Assembly: GCA_934119955.1 (NCBI GenBank)
Contig: CAKOSZ010000009.1
Span: forward strand, 1-56,233
Reading direction: 5' to 3'
DNA: 56,233 bases
From: an uncultured Bacilli bacterium
Lineage (GTDB): Bacteria > Bacillota_I > Bacilli_A > RF39 > UBA660
The notes under the pieces are model-generated. The model did not search any database, had not been told where the DNA came from, and was given only the letters and a program-made list of their open reading frames with translations. Shown here one piece after another: positions 31,970 to 40,886 of the stretch (within the stretch, counting starts at the first letter, position 1; each line of letters starts with the position of its first letter). The translations under genes were made by a program, and so were the position numbers.

Positions 31970-32689
31970 ATGAAAAATGTCGTTGATATTATTATAATAT
32001 TGTTTATATTATTATCAGGAGTTATGGGATACAAAAGGGGAGTATTTAAACAATTAGTACTTTGTGTAGGAACAATTTTAGTGTTTTATTTAGCATATAA
32101 ATTTAAAGATCCTGTTGGAGACTGGTTTCTTTTAAAAACCGGTTTACCAATGTTTGATTTTCCAAACTTATTTAAAGGAGTAATAACCTTAAATATTATA
32201 GTTTATCAAATGGTAGCATTTCTTTTGGTATTATCAGGATTATTAATTGTCTTTAATTTAGTTTTATCTTTTACAAAGTTATTTGAAAAATTATTAAGAG
32301 CAACTATTATTTTAGGAATACCATCTAAGATTTTAGGTTTTATTGGAGGATTACTTGAAGGATATGTTATAGCCTTTGTTATTCTATTCTTCTTAACTCA
32401 ACCAGCATTTAGTTTTAAGTTTTTTCAAGATAGTAACTTATCAAAGACAATTTTAACATCATCACCAGTTTTATCAGACATTACAAGAGACACAGTTACT
32501 CTTGTAGAAGATATATATGCTTTAAAAGATGAGAAAGATACAACTATTTTAAATCAAAAAACATTAGATATGATGTTAGATAAAAAAGTAGTATCTTATA
32601 ATACAGCAAATGAATTATATAAAAAAGGAAAGATAAATTTTGATGGTATAGAAACTATACTAAATAAATATAAGGATAAAAATGATTAA
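31970..32689 (+). CDS. CvpA-family membrane protein
   Basis: This 239-residue protein has four membrane helices in the CvpA layout: VDIIIILFILLSGVMGYKRGVFK at the start (the family's hydrophobic-GxxxG/RG pattern), then ~27-45, ~80-105 and ~125-145. A soluble C-terminal helical region follows. CvpA proteins support envelope stress tolerance and, in E. coli, colicin V production, with unclear chemistry. It ends with an ATGA-type overlap onto the thioredoxin gene (32682-32689), so the two are translationally coupled. Confidence 0.78.
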   Translation: MKNVVDIIIILFILLSGVMGYKRGVFKQLVLCVGTILVFYLAYKFKDPVGDWFLLKTGLPMFDFPNLFKGVITLNIIVYQMVAFLLVLSGLLIVFNLVLSFTKLFEKLLRATIILGIPSKILGFIGGLLEGYVIAFVILFFLTQPAFSFKFFQDSNLSKTILTSSPVLSDITRDTVTLVEDIYALKDEKDTTILNQKTLDMMLDKKVVSYNTANELYKKGKINFDGIETILNKYKDKND

Positions 32690-32975
32690 ATATTTAAGTA
32701 ATGATTTTGAAAAAGAAATCAAGGATAAAAAAATACTAGTAGATTTTTATGCTTCTTGGTGTGGACCATGTAGAATGCTTACCGAAGTACTTGAAAGTAT
32801 TGAAGATGAAATTGACATTTTAAAAGTAGATGTCGATAAATTTCCAGAAATAGCAGCAGAGTACGGAGTAATGAGTATTCCAAATTTAATTTTATTTGAA
32901 AATAATCAAGTTGTAAAAAATCAAGTAGGATATTTAAATAAAGAAGAATTATTAAAATTTATAAATGAAAAGTAG
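32682..32975 (+). CDS. Thioredoxin
   Basis: This 97-residue protein is a complete thioredoxin fold. The active site is VDFYASWCGPCRML, DVDKFPEIAAEYGVMSIPNL follows with the cis-Pro, and KNQVGYLNKEELLKFI closes the fold. It should reduce disulphides in the cytoplasm, since no signal peptide is present. It overlaps cvpA by 8 bases and is followed by a terminator. Confidence 0.95.
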   Translation: MIKYLSNDFEKEIKDKKILVDFYASWCGPCRMLTEVLESIEDEIDILKVDVDKFPEIAAEYGVMSIPNLILFENNQVVKNQVGYLNKEELLKFINEK

Positions 32976-33003
32976 CACGAAATATATATTTTTGTGCTTT
33001 TTT
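32974..33003 (+). terminator. Terminator after thioredoxin
   Basis: AGCAC-GAAA pairs with TTTT-GTGCT around an A/T loop, and six T follow. The following gene's GGTGAAAT ribosome site is only a few bases on. Confidence 0.7.
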
Positions 33004-33012
33004 AGGTGAAAT

Positions 33013-34053
33013 ATGAAAAAAATATTAAGTTTTGCAATATTGTTATCAGGTTTAATTTTCATTTTGATAGGTATAAATGAGTTCGAATTATTAAACATTA
33101 ATCATTATGGGGAAGAAGTAATTTTAAAAGGACCAGTAACTAAGAGAGTTAAATTATCTTTTATAGGTGACTCTTTGCTTGCTTCTTTTAAAGGGAAAAA
33201 ATCATATCAAAATTTTCAAGATTTATTAGAAACTCATGATTACGATTATCCTTATAAAAAAGTAAAACACATATTTGAAAACGATGATTTTACAATTGCC
33301 AATGGGGAAAATGTCTTTTCTAATGATAATTTATTACCAATTGAAAAAAATTATAGTCCGGCTTATTGGTATATTAGTGCTAAAAAATATGCAAATATTT
33401 ATAAAGAAAGTAGTATTGAAATTGTATCTCTTATGAATAATCATACTTATGATTATGGTAACTTAGGTTATAAAGATACTATTTCAGCCTTAAAAGAAGC
33501 AAATGTTATACCAGGTTTGGAACAAGAAGTTATAATTTCGAAAGATGGTTTTAAAATAGGAATAATTTGTTGTAATTTATTTCATGAGTTTCAAAAAAAT
33601 CAAGTAATTGAAAAAATAAAAAATCTTAAAGACAAGGTTAATTACGTTATAATTTATTTTCATGGGGGAGAAGAATATCAATATAAGCCTACTGATGATA
33701 TTAAAAGATATGCACACAATTTTGTTGATTACGGAGCAGATCTTGTAATAGGATGTCATCCTCATGTAATACAACCAATAGAAGTTTATCAAGGAAAAGC
33801 AATTGTTTATTCACTAGGAAGTTTTTTATTTGGAGGAACTACAACTCTTTTAAATAGAACAATAATTTTTCAAGTAGAGTTAGAGTTTGATAATAAATTT
33901 AATATAATTAAACAAGATAATACAATTATTCCTTGTTATTTATATAGTTCTAAAAATGGTTATGAGAAGTGGCAACCAGATATTATAACTAATTACGAAG
34001 AAAAGCAAAAAGTAATAGATTTTATGAATAGTTTAAGGAGTACTCCTGATTAA
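33013..34053 (+). CDS. CapA-family protein (poly-gamma-glutamate synthesis type)
   Basis: This 346-residue protein has an N-terminal membrane/signal helix (~4-22). A PGA_cap/metallophosphatase-like domain follows with LSFIGDSLL, FTIANGENVFSN, VSLMNNHTYDYGNLGY, YVIIYFHGGEEYQ, DLVIGCHPHVIQPIEVY and IVYSLGSFLFG. The Asp/Asn/His residues for a two-metal site are present. CapA is known for poly-gamma-glutamate capsule export, but lone CapA-like proteins also act on other envelope polymers. No capB/capC genes are here, so the substrate is not shown. A terminator follows. Confidence 0.82.
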   Translation: MKKILSFAILLSGLIFILIGINEFELLNINHYGEEVILKGPVTKRVKLSFIGDSLLASFKGKKSYQNFQDLLETHDYDYPYKKVKHIFENDDFTIANGENVFSNDNLLPIEKNYSPAYWYISAKKYANIYKESSIEIVSLMNNHTYDYGNLGYKDTISALKEANVIPGLEQEVIISKDGFKIGIICCNLFHEFQKNQVIEKIKNLKDKVNYVIIYFHGGEEYQYKPTDDIKRYAHNFVDYGADLVIGCHPHVIQPIEVYQGKAIVYSLGSFLFGGTTTLLNRTIIFQVELEFDNKFNIIKQDNTIIPCYLYSSKNGYEKWQPDIITNYEEKQKVIDFMNSLRSTPD

Positions 34054-34077
34054 AATAACATTATAGTTATTTTTTTT
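34053..34077 (+). terminator. Terminator of the capA-like gene
   Basis: AATAAC-ATTATA-GTTATT with a run of T. It begins at the stop codon. Confidence 0.75.
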
Positions 34078-34116
34078 AAAATTTAAACATATAGTTAACT
34101 GAATGGAGGAATAAAT

Positions 34117-34377
34117 ATGGAAACACTTAAAGTAAGTAGTAAGTCAAATCCAAGTAGCGTAGCAGGAGCTCTTGCTAATGTATTTAAAGAAAAATCGATT
34201 GTTGAAGTTCAAGCTGTTGGAGCAGGTGCTATCAATCAAGCAGTTAAATCTATTGCAATTGCTAGAGGTTTTGTGGCCCCAAGTGGTAAAAATCTTATAT
34301 GTATACCGGCTTTTTCAGACATATCCATTGATGGGGAAGAAAGAACTGCTATTAAATTAATTGTAGAAGCTAAATAG
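34117..34377 (+). CDS. spoVS: Stage V sporulation protein S
   Basis: This 86-residue Alba-like protein is very close to Bacillus SpoVS: LKVSSKSNPSSVAGALANV, VEVQAVGAGAINQAVKSIAI, ARGFVAPSGKNLICIPAFSD and GEERTAIKLIVEAK. In Bacillus spoVS affects septum formation and coat assembly, and the family has a nucleic-acid-binding fold. The ribosome site is GGAGGAATAAAT. A decayed copy of its last 23 codons lies about 1.8 kb downstream at 36178-36249. Confidence 0.96.
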   Translation: METLKVSSKSNPSSVAGALANVFKEKSIVEVQAVGAGAINQAVKSIAIARGFVAPSGKNLICIPAFSDISIDGEERTAIKLIVEAK

Positions 34378-34919
34378 CTTCTTTTAATTTTTTTATCATC
34401 TTTATCTATTTTAGATTTAATAAACTATGTAGTATAAACAAAAATCAAGTTAGAAAATTTAATGTTAGAGAAATGTTTCAAAAAAATGAATATAACAATG
34501 TATCTGGATTTATATCTATATCTAAGTTTATTAATATGATAGAATATAAAACAAAATGTGTTGTAGAAAATTAATTAGTATTGATAGATATTAATTATGT
34601 GATCAAAATAAAGATTTAAATCAAAAAGTTAATTATTTGCTCTGCAAATATTCTTTTATATTATAGAAATATTACTTGCTAATTATTAATTATGTAGAAA
34701 CTATCCAATTTTATGTCTTTTTATATTAATAAGGGTATTATTAAATAGATAAAAATCTAATAAATTGGCATGTGATTTAAAATTGTGTGAGGGTAGGGTA
34801 AAATAGAAAATAAATCTATTTAAAACTTACTTTTTTAGTATTGTACATTTAAAAAAATTATAAATATATTTGGATTTTTATGATTATTATAGTATAATAA
34901 ACTAAATGAGGAATAATAT
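34378..34919 (+). other. 542-base gap with an eroded reading frame
   Basis: No supported gene. Between about 34455 and 34574 one frame reads protein-like sequence (KFNVREMFQKNEYNNVSGFI, SISKFINMIEYKTKCVVEN) ending in TAA, which I do not recognise and take as a remnant. The rest is A/T-rich without convincing structure. A TATAAT at about 34893 lies upstream of the next gene. Confidence 0.4.
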
Positions 34920-36058
34920 ATGTCTAAAACGGACAAAAATAAGAAAAAAATTATTGCTATTATATCTGGTATTATATTAATTGCTATAATTGCTTTCTTA
35001 CTATGGTTTTTTAATCGAAAGTTTGATGTCACTTTTGATTTTAATAATGGTACCAAAGAAGAAATCGTTAAAGTTAAATATCACCAAACCATTAACGAAA
35101 AAGATATCAAAGATCAAAAAGATTTGGGAGAATTATTTATTGCTTGGTATGAAGTAGTAGGTATTAAAGAAAATGAAGATGTCTTGGCAGATAAACCATT
35201 TGACTTTAAGACTAAAATCAATAAGACTATTAAACTAAAAGCTCTTTACGAAGGAAAAGTTGAAACAATTACTATTACTTTTGACTCTAAAGGTGGTAGT
35301 ACTGTTAATCCTATTACTATTAATAAGGGTACTGAACTTATACTTCCAAAAGAACCAACATATGCTGGTTATACTTTTAAAGGATGGTATGATATAAATG
35401 AAACCCCAATACATAATAATGCTCTTCTAGGAGAAGATACTACTTTATATGCTAAGTGGGAAAAAATACCTGAACCTAAGAAAGAAGAAAAAATATCTTT
35501 ATCCTTAAGTAGAGATACTCTTCATGTTAATGGTATTAAAACCGCTACCGCTACAGCTACTGTTGAAAATTCTAGTGGAAAAGTTACTTATTCATTAAGC
35601 GATACGAACTGTATGACTATTAATGAAAATACTGGTGCTATTAGTGTTTCTTCTAATCCTAAAAATTGTTCTAATGGTGCTAACATTACGGTAAGTGCCA
35701 AAACACCAGGGGGAAAAATTGCAACAGCTATCATTTATTATGAAAAAGATTTAGTTTTAACTCACGACAGCAAAACTTATACTCAAAATGATACAACCAG
35801 TGGTAGATCTTCAGGCTTCACTGTTGATGCTAATCAAAATGTTAGTTGGAATATAGAACAGCTGTAAAGCCATCATATAATTATACTTATAATGATTATA
35901 AAAACGAAACAGCTACATCCGTATCTGGTGGATATATAATTGACAGTATCGTAGAATCAACTGGTGCTACTAGCAAAATAACAACTGATGTCAAAGTAAC
36001 TGCTACTACTAAAGCTGAACAAAAAATATCTTTAATAATAAAACAATATGTAGCATAA
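34920..36058 (+). pseudogene. InlB-repeat surface protein interrupted by a frameshift
   Basis: The first part (315 codons to TAA 35865) has an N-terminal helix (~12-29), a first InlB/Flg_new-like repeat (VTFDFNNGTKEEIVKV) and a second, classical one (TITFDSKGGSTVNPITI, then GYTFKGWYDINETPI and TTLYAKWEK). An Ig-like region follows (~190-300). At about 35858 the frame SWNIEQL ends, while another frame continues TAVKPSYNYTYNDYKNETAT to 36058. Adding one A in GAACAGCT would join them as SWNIETAVKPSY. It is therefore either a one-base deletion pseudogene or a sequence error. No cell wall sorting motif is visible. Confidence 0.65.
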
Positions 36059-36177
36059 AATTTAAAAGAAGATAGTATGATGAAATAATCTGGATATTCG
36101 TGTATTCTTTAATACTAAGAATAATACTATTTATATATATGCTACTAAATAAAAAAATTAATGGCTTACTAAGTCTA

Positions 36178-36249
36178 CCAACGTTTTTAGATATATCAAT
36201 AGATGTAGAAGAAAGAACCATTATTAAATTAATCGTAGAAAATAAATAA
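36178..36249 (+). pseudogene. Decayed duplicate of the spoVS 3' end
   Basis: Twenty-four codons including the stop align with spoVS 34306-34377: PTFLDISIDVEERTIIKLIV here against PAFSDISIDGEERTAIKLIV, with 18 of 23 residues identical over the whole fragment. The upstream bases no longer encode the rest. This marks an old segmental duplication spanning the InlB-repeat gene. Confidence 0.8.
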
Positions 36250-36254
36250 AAATA

Positions 36255-36995
36255 CTAAAATCTTTTGACTTTAGTATTTTTTTCTATATCCATATTTGCT
36301 AATTCATTTATTATATCCTCAAAATAATAACCATTTTGAAACTTTTTTCTCAAATCTAAATAAGCATCTATTTCTACTTTTAATTCCTTAGGTAAAATTA
36401 AGAAATTAGAATTCGATAATGATCTAATATCATCTACTTTAAAATTATTATTTATTAAATAATATATTAATAAACGAAATATATCTAACTTATCATCACT
36501 TATACTGTTATTTATTTTTTCTTTTAAAGAAATATTATCGTTTGCATAAATATTATCGATAGAGATAAAATCATCAACAATTGCTGAATCTAAATCTATT
36601 ATTTGTAAATCTAAATTATTATTAATCATAATATTATCAGGATTTAAATCACTATGAACTACATTTTTTAAATGCATTTGTTTTATTAATTCTAATAATT
36701 TTTTAATTAGATTTAATACTTCTATTTTATTCATACTACTAATGTTACTAAAATTATTTAAAGTAACATAATCTTTTAAAAATTCAAGTTTGATTAAAGA
36801 GTTACAATATCTAAATTTTTGTTTTTCTTCTTCTTTAAGTCTTCTATATGCAAGAGGAGTATTTAAAAATTCTAATTTTTTTCCATTTAATAATTTCCAA
36901 CCATTTATACTCATTGGTGAAAATTTGAAAATGGTATTATCATCTTTTTGAAAGACATTAAAATACTTATTACCATTATATATAACGTTTTTCAT
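36255..36995 (-). CDS. Small protein kinase-like protein
   Basis: This 246-residue protein resembles bacterial kinases of the Bud32/lipopolysaccharide-kinase type. The catalytic loop is HLKNVVHSDLNPDNIMINNN (HxDLxxxN), followed by LQIIDLDSAIVDD as the metal-binding DxD in place of DFG. The N-terminal lobe has YLNPLAYRRLKEEE-type sequence, and a Lys for ATP is not obvious. It could phosphorylate a small molecule or protein. No partner is visible beyond the broken HipA-like kinase gene next to it on the same strand. Confidence 0.65.
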   Translation of the reverse strand: MKNVIYNGNKYFNVFQKDDNTIFKFSPMSINGWKLLNGKKLEFLNTPLAYRRLKEEEKQKFRYCNSLIKLEFLKDYVTLNNFSNISSMNKIEVLNLIKKLLELIKQMHLKNVVHSDLNPDNIMINNNLDLQIIDLDSAIVDDFISIDNIYANDNISLKEKINNSISDDKLDIFRLLIYYLINNNFKVDDIRSLSNSNFLILPKELKVEIDAYLDLRKKFQNGYYFEDIINELANMDIEKNTKVKRF

Positions 36996-37074
36996 ACAAC
37001 CCCCAAAAAATCATGGTTATTATACCAGAAAATTTAGGTTTTGTAAAATTTAAAAGAAAAACTATTTAAGAAAA

Positions 37075-37933
37075 CTATTTAATTAAATTATAATACTTAT
37101 CAATTATTTCACTTTTTCTATAACAAATTGTTTTATAATAAAATTCTTTCATAGTATCGTTAATTGTATCAATATCGTAAATTATTTTTTTGATTTTATT
37201 CATATCAATTAATTTATAAATGTTTAAAAGAGCATTTTTTAATTTTTTAGGCATTAGTTTGTATACATCTAAATAATTTAAAGTTTTACCATTTAATTTA
37301 TAAGCAGTTTTTAAATTAATAGAAAAATTTTTTAATTCATTGCTTTTTAATAATTCTTTCATTTCGCTTTCATTAAGTAGAGGATATAAACAAGAACCAC
37401 AATCGTATACTGGACTTAAATAATATTTTTTATTTTTAAGTATTAATCCCTAATTACCTAAATGTCTATCAACATTTCCAATTAAAGTGTCTACAATAAA
37501 AATAGACCAAAAATCATCTTCAAATTTATCTTTATTTACTAAATTATTGACACTGTTAACCATTTCAAATATATCAGTTAATTCATTTGTATATTTTTTT
37601 TCTAGATTTAATGAATATGATAAGTTTTTAAATTCTACTAGATGTGAATCATCATCTAAAAAATCTTCGCACATTACAGCAATTTTTGTTTTATTATTTA
37701 TTACACATTTAACAAGGTCTACTTTTTGAACTGGAATAGAAAATAGTTCAAATATTTTGCAACCTATGTATTCAGAGTATTGATTGTTAAGATAAGATAA
37801 CTTATTTTTTTTTCTCTCGTATTGGATCAGGAAACTTAACCATGTATTTTTTATTATTTATGTAATATGTTTTTTTTACTTCTGATCCACCATATAAACT
37901 AATTGAACTATTGTATTTGGTAATATCTAACAT
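37075..37933 (-). pseudogene. HipA/CtkA-like Ser/Thr kinase gene with frameshift and nonsense mutation
   Basis: ATG 37933 follows AGGAGGAGATACTT. The product starts MLDITKYNSSISLYGGSEVK and YMVKFPDPIREKK, a CtkA/HipA-like N-terminus. A run of nine A (plus-strand T 37805-37813) shifts the frame to a stop; eight A would restore NKLSYLNNQYSEYIGCKIFE. The kinase part (FWSIFIVDTLIGNVDRHLGN) then meets TAG at about 37450 where the family has Trp (NxDRHxxNWG), a single G-to-A change. Past it the frame continues GLILKNKKYYLSPVYDCGSC to 37075. Without these two lesions it would encode about 285 residues. Confidence 0.75.
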
Positions 37934-37996
37934 AAGTATCTCCTCCTTAAAAATATTATAATAAAAATTTAAAATATATACAATAAAATCAAGTAA

Positions 37997-38020
37997 ACAA
38001 AAAAGAAGCAATTGCTTCTT
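37997..38020 (-). terminator. Terminator of the coat operon
   Basis: AAGAAGCAATTGCTTCTT is an 18-base palindrome, followed on the minus strand by a run of T. It overlaps the stop codon of the second coat gene. Confidence 0.8.
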
Positions 38021-38426
38021 AATTTGTATAAGTATCATTTAAACAACGTAAGGCTAGAACACAATCTAGATTAATTGTAAAATAACTATTAGTTCCTACA
38101 TAAGGTATTAATTCATCTACTTCACTATTAGGTGCTAAAACTTCAAATGTTGCACAGTTACAATCAACTTTTGTTACTTTAAAAACAGAACTAGTTCCTG
38201 TTTCATTGTTTAAGGTATAAGGCATAGTCCATAAAGTACCAGTTTGACAACAATATAAATTAACTGGTCTAGTATTATATACTATTCCATTGTTTAAACT
38301 TGGTCCTAAACATGGTTTATCACAACCAGTTGTATCAATATTAGCATTTTCAGCACATTTTTGAAGTTCTAAGATGAAATCTAAGGTTTTACTTATACAT
38401 GTTTCTTTTTGACAATTATTTTCCAT
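38019..38426 (-). CDS. CotZ/CotY/ExsY-family spore coat protein (second of pair)
   Basis: This 135-residue Cys-rich protein has the family layout: CISKTLDFILELQKCAEN, GCDKPCLGPSLN, YNTRPVNLYCCQTG, SVFKVTKVDCNCATFEVL and a closing FTINLDCVLALRCLND. In Bacillus these proteins cross-link into the crust or exosporium through Cys residues. ATG 38426 follows AAGGAGGAATT, and the longer upstream frame lies inside the neighbouring gene. It starts 13 bases after the first coat gene, so both share the promoter at 38867-38893. Confidence 0.85.
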   Translation of the reverse strand: MENNCQKETCISKTLDFILELQKCAENANIDTTGCDKPCLGPSLNNGIVYNTRPVNLYCCQTGTLWTMPYTLNNETGTSSVFKVTKVDCNCATFEVLAPNSEVDELIPYVGTNSYFTINLDCVLALRCLNDTYTN

Positions 38427-38439
38427 AATTCCTCCTTTC

Positions 38440-38838
38440 TTAAACATTATCAACGATGGCATCTTGTAAGCATCTAACTGCACATACACATCCTAAATTA
38501 ATAGTTGCATAAGTATTAGTAGTAGTATAAGATGTAACATTTCCAACAGTAGTAGCATTTAGTAATAATACAGTTACACTATCATTGGTTACATTTTCTA
38601 CTCTAAATACGTCAGTTGTTTGATTATTGTTACTTTGATCAGTATAATTTAGGGTAATTGGGGTATTATCACAACGATATAACATAATAGGTCTTGTATT
38701 AAAACATAAAACATTAGTAGTAGGACCTAAATATGGTTTTACGCAGGTATTATCTTGACATTCTATTTTATCAGCATTGTTTTGTAAAACATTAATAACA
38801 TTTAAAATTTTAGCAATACAATTTGTTAAATTATTCAT
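38440..38838 (-). CDS. CotZ/CotY/ExsY-family spore coat protein (first of pair)
   Basis: This 132-residue paralogue of its neighbour has CIAKILNVINVLQNNADK, NTCVKPYLGP, CFNTRPIMLYRCD, DVFRVENVTNDSVTVLLL and ATINLGCVCAVRCLQD. It has fewer Cys than the second copy but keeps those of the C-terminal LGCVCAVRC block. It is expected in the outer spore coat or crust. The ribosome site AAAGGAGTGAG precedes ATG 38838. The upstream DNA has a near-consensus sigma-K promoter. Confidence 0.85.
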   Translation of the reverse strand: MNNLTNCIAKILNVINVLQNNADKIECQDNTCVKPYLGPTTNVLCFNTRPIMLYRCDNTPITLNYTDQSNNNQTTDVFRVENVTNDSVTVLLLNATTVGNVTSYTTTNTYATINLGCVCAVRCLQDAIVDNV

Positions 38839-38866
38839 AAACTCACTCCTTTATTCTTATCTAATA

Positions 38867-38893
38867 TAAAATATTCAAACTTAATTAAAAAGT
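38867..38893 (-). promoter_or_regulatory. Predicted sigma-K promoter of the coat operon
   Basis: On the minus strand AC (38893-38892), 16 bases, AATATTTTA (38875-38867). It differs from CATANNNTA only at the first base. The position is about 30 bases upstream of the first coat gene's start codon. Confidence 0.5.
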
Positions 38894-38940
38894 GTGTTAT
38901 TAATACCTAGGAAATGATATAATAATATTGTGGAGGGATT

Positions 38941-39687
38941 ATGAAAGCATTGATTACAGGTGCAACAAGTGGAATAGGTCTTAGTATGGCTAAGTACTTA
39001 GAAAAACAAAATATTGATTTAATTCTAGTTGGAAGAGACAAGGAAAAATTAGAGCGTATTGCTAGTAGTTTTAAAGTTGAAACAAAATTAGTAGTTTTAG
39101 ATTTAAATGATTTAAAAAGCGTTAAAGAATTATATGTTTTAACAAAAAATGATAACATTGATATTTTAATCAATAATGCTGGGTTTGGTTTATTTGGAGA
39201 ATTTGTTGATACTGATATTAAAACAGAACTTTCGATGATTGATGTAAATGTTAAAGCAGTTCAAGTACTAACAAAATTATTTTTAAAAGACATGGTAAAA
39301 AAGAATTCAGGATATATTTTAAATGTTGCATCGGCTGCTGGATTTGGACCAGGTCCTTTAATGGCAACTTATTATGCAACCAAGGCTTATGTTTTAAATT
39401 TAACCGAGGCGATTAACTATGAACTTAAAAAGAAAAATAGTAAAGTTCAAGTATCAGTTTTATGTCCAGGACCAGTTGCAACTAATTTCAATAATGTTGC
39501 TGGGGTTAAATTTGCATCTCGTCCTCTTACAAGTGAATATGTTGGTAAATATGCAATTGATAAAATGTTTAAAGGTAAAACTGTTATAATACCAGGATTA
39601 AGTATTAAATTAATAACTTTTTTAAGAAGATTATCTCCAAGAAAATTAATTTTAAATATTACTTATAATTATCAAAGAAGAAAATAA
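38941..39687 (+). CDS. Short-chain dehydrogenase/reductase
   Basis: This 248-residue classical SDR has the nucleotide-binding motif ITGATSGIGLSMAKYL, DILINNAGFG (NNAG), the catalytic Ser in NVASAAGFGPGPL and YYATKAYVLNLTEAI (YxxxK). LCPGPVATNF follows. It probably uses NAD(P)H to reduce a carbonyl compound, and the substrate cannot be told. The closest general type is the DltE/YqjQ-like group. GGAGGGATT is the ribosome site. Confidence 0.88.
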   Translation: MKALITGATSGIGLSMAKYLEKQNIDLILVGRDKEKLERIASSFKVETKLVVLDLNDLKSVKELYVLTKNDNIDILINNAGFGLFGEFVDTDIKTELSMIDVNVKAVQVLTKLFLKDMVKKNSGYILNVASAAGFGPGPLMATYYATKAYVLNLTEAINYELKKKNSKVQVSVLCPGPVATNFNNVAGVKFASRPLTSEYVGKYAIDKMFKGKTVIIPGLSIKLITFLRRLSPRKLILNITYNYQRRK

Positions 39688-39691
39688 TATT

Positions 39692-39723
39692 AAAAAATCA
39701 TGATTTTTAGTCATGTTTTTTTT
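39692..39723 (+). terminator. Terminator after the SDR gene
   Basis: AAAAATCATGA and TCATGTTTTT can pair around TTTTTAG with one bulge, and a long T-run follows. Confidence 0.7.
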
Positions 39724-39783
39724 AAAATTAAAAGTAAAATATTTAAAAAATATGATATAATATTTATATAATAGGAGGTAAAA

Positions 39784-40803
39784 ATGAAGTGTATAAAATT
39801 AAAAAATACCAAAGATTTACAAATAGCAACGATTAAAAAACCAGTTTCTAAGGATGGATCAGTAATAATAAGAGTTAAGGCATGTGGTATATGTGGATCA
39901 GATTTACATTACTTTGAAGCAGGTGAACCCAAAGAATTAATTCTTGGTCATGAATTTTCAGGAATAGTAGTAGATCCTGGGGATAGGGTGGATTTAAAAG
40001 TAGGAGATAGAGTAACAGGACTTCCAATTTCTCCATGTGGAGAGTGTATGCCTTGTAAAACTGGTAATATTCATTACTGTGCTAATACTTGGACGAATGC
40101 TGTTGGTTTATCTTTAACAAACTCAGGTGGACTTGCTGAATTTTTAAGTTGTCGAAGTGATATGGTTAAAAAATTACCAGATAAAGTATCTTTTTTAGAA
40201 GGAACTATGGTTGAACCATCAGCAGTATCGTTGCATGCTATTAATCTTGCTAATATTAAAGTAGGAGATAAAGTTTTAATTATTGGTGGAGGTATTATTG
40301 GCTTAATGGCAGCTGAATTTGCTAAATTGGATGGAGCAAGTTATGTTGCTTTGATGGAAACTAATATGAAACGTGGTAAAAAGGCCATGAAATATGGTAA
40401 AGTAAATGAAGTTTTAAATGCAACAAATCCTGATGTAATTGAAAAATCTATCAAGAAAACAAATGGTGGTTTTGATAAAGTAATAGAATGTTGTGGTAAT
40501 AAATATGCTGTAAGTGAAGCAATCATGACGGTAAAACCAGGTGGAACTATTGTTCTTGTTGGAGTAAGTTTAACAGAAATTTCTATTCCTGTTGTTGCTA
40601 GTGTCATGAAAGAAGTTAATATGCAAGGAGCAATTGCTTATAACGAACATGAATTTGAAACAGTTATTAAATTAATAGAAAAGAAAATAATTGATGTTTC
40701 AAAATATATTGATAGTAAAATTTCCCTTGAAAAAGTACAAGATGCTTATCTAGAACTTACAAGTGGAGTAACTGATAAAATAAAAATAGTTGTTAAGCCT
40801 TAG
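39784..40803 (+). CDS. Zinc-dependent medium-chain dehydrogenase (sorbitol/threonine dehydrogenase-like)
   Basis: This 339-residue protein binds catalytic zinc through CGICGSDLHYFEAGE and GHEFSG, with the structural zinc loop CGECMPCKTGNIHYC. Its Rossmann fold contains VLIIGGGIIGLMAAEFAK. The sequence type resembles sorbitol, butanediol and threonine dehydrogenases, so it should oxidise an alcohol with NAD, but the substrate is not decided by the sequence. Its terminator begins inside the coding end. Confidence 0.88.
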   Translation: MKCIKLKNTKDLQIATIKKPVSKDGSVIIRVKACGICGSDLHYFEAGEPKELILGHEFSGIVVDPGDRVDLKVGDRVTGLPISPCGECMPCKTGNIHYCANTWTNAVGLSLTNSGGLAEFLSCRSDMVKKLPDKVSFLEGTMVEPSAVSLHAINLANIKVGDKVLIIGGGIIGLMAAEFAKLDGASYVALMETNMKRGKKAMKYGKVNEVLNATNPDVIEKSIKKTNGGFDKVIECCGNKYAVSEAIMTVKPGGTIVLVGVSLTEISIPVVASVMKEVNMQGAIAYNEHEFETVIKLIEKKIIDVSKYIDSKISLEKVQDAYLELTSGVTDKIKIVVKP

Positions 40804-40820
40804 TAACAACTATTTTTTTT
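40784..40820 (+). terminator. Terminator of the dehydrogenase gene
   Basis: AAATAGTTGTTA and TAACAACTATTT form a 12-bp stem around AGCCTTAG, with a T-run. The stem includes the last codons. Confidence 0.88.
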
Positions 40821-40886
40821 AAAAAAGTAAAGTTATCGACCATTTTTGATGTATATATATGTAAAATTGGTTGGTAACTCCCATTT

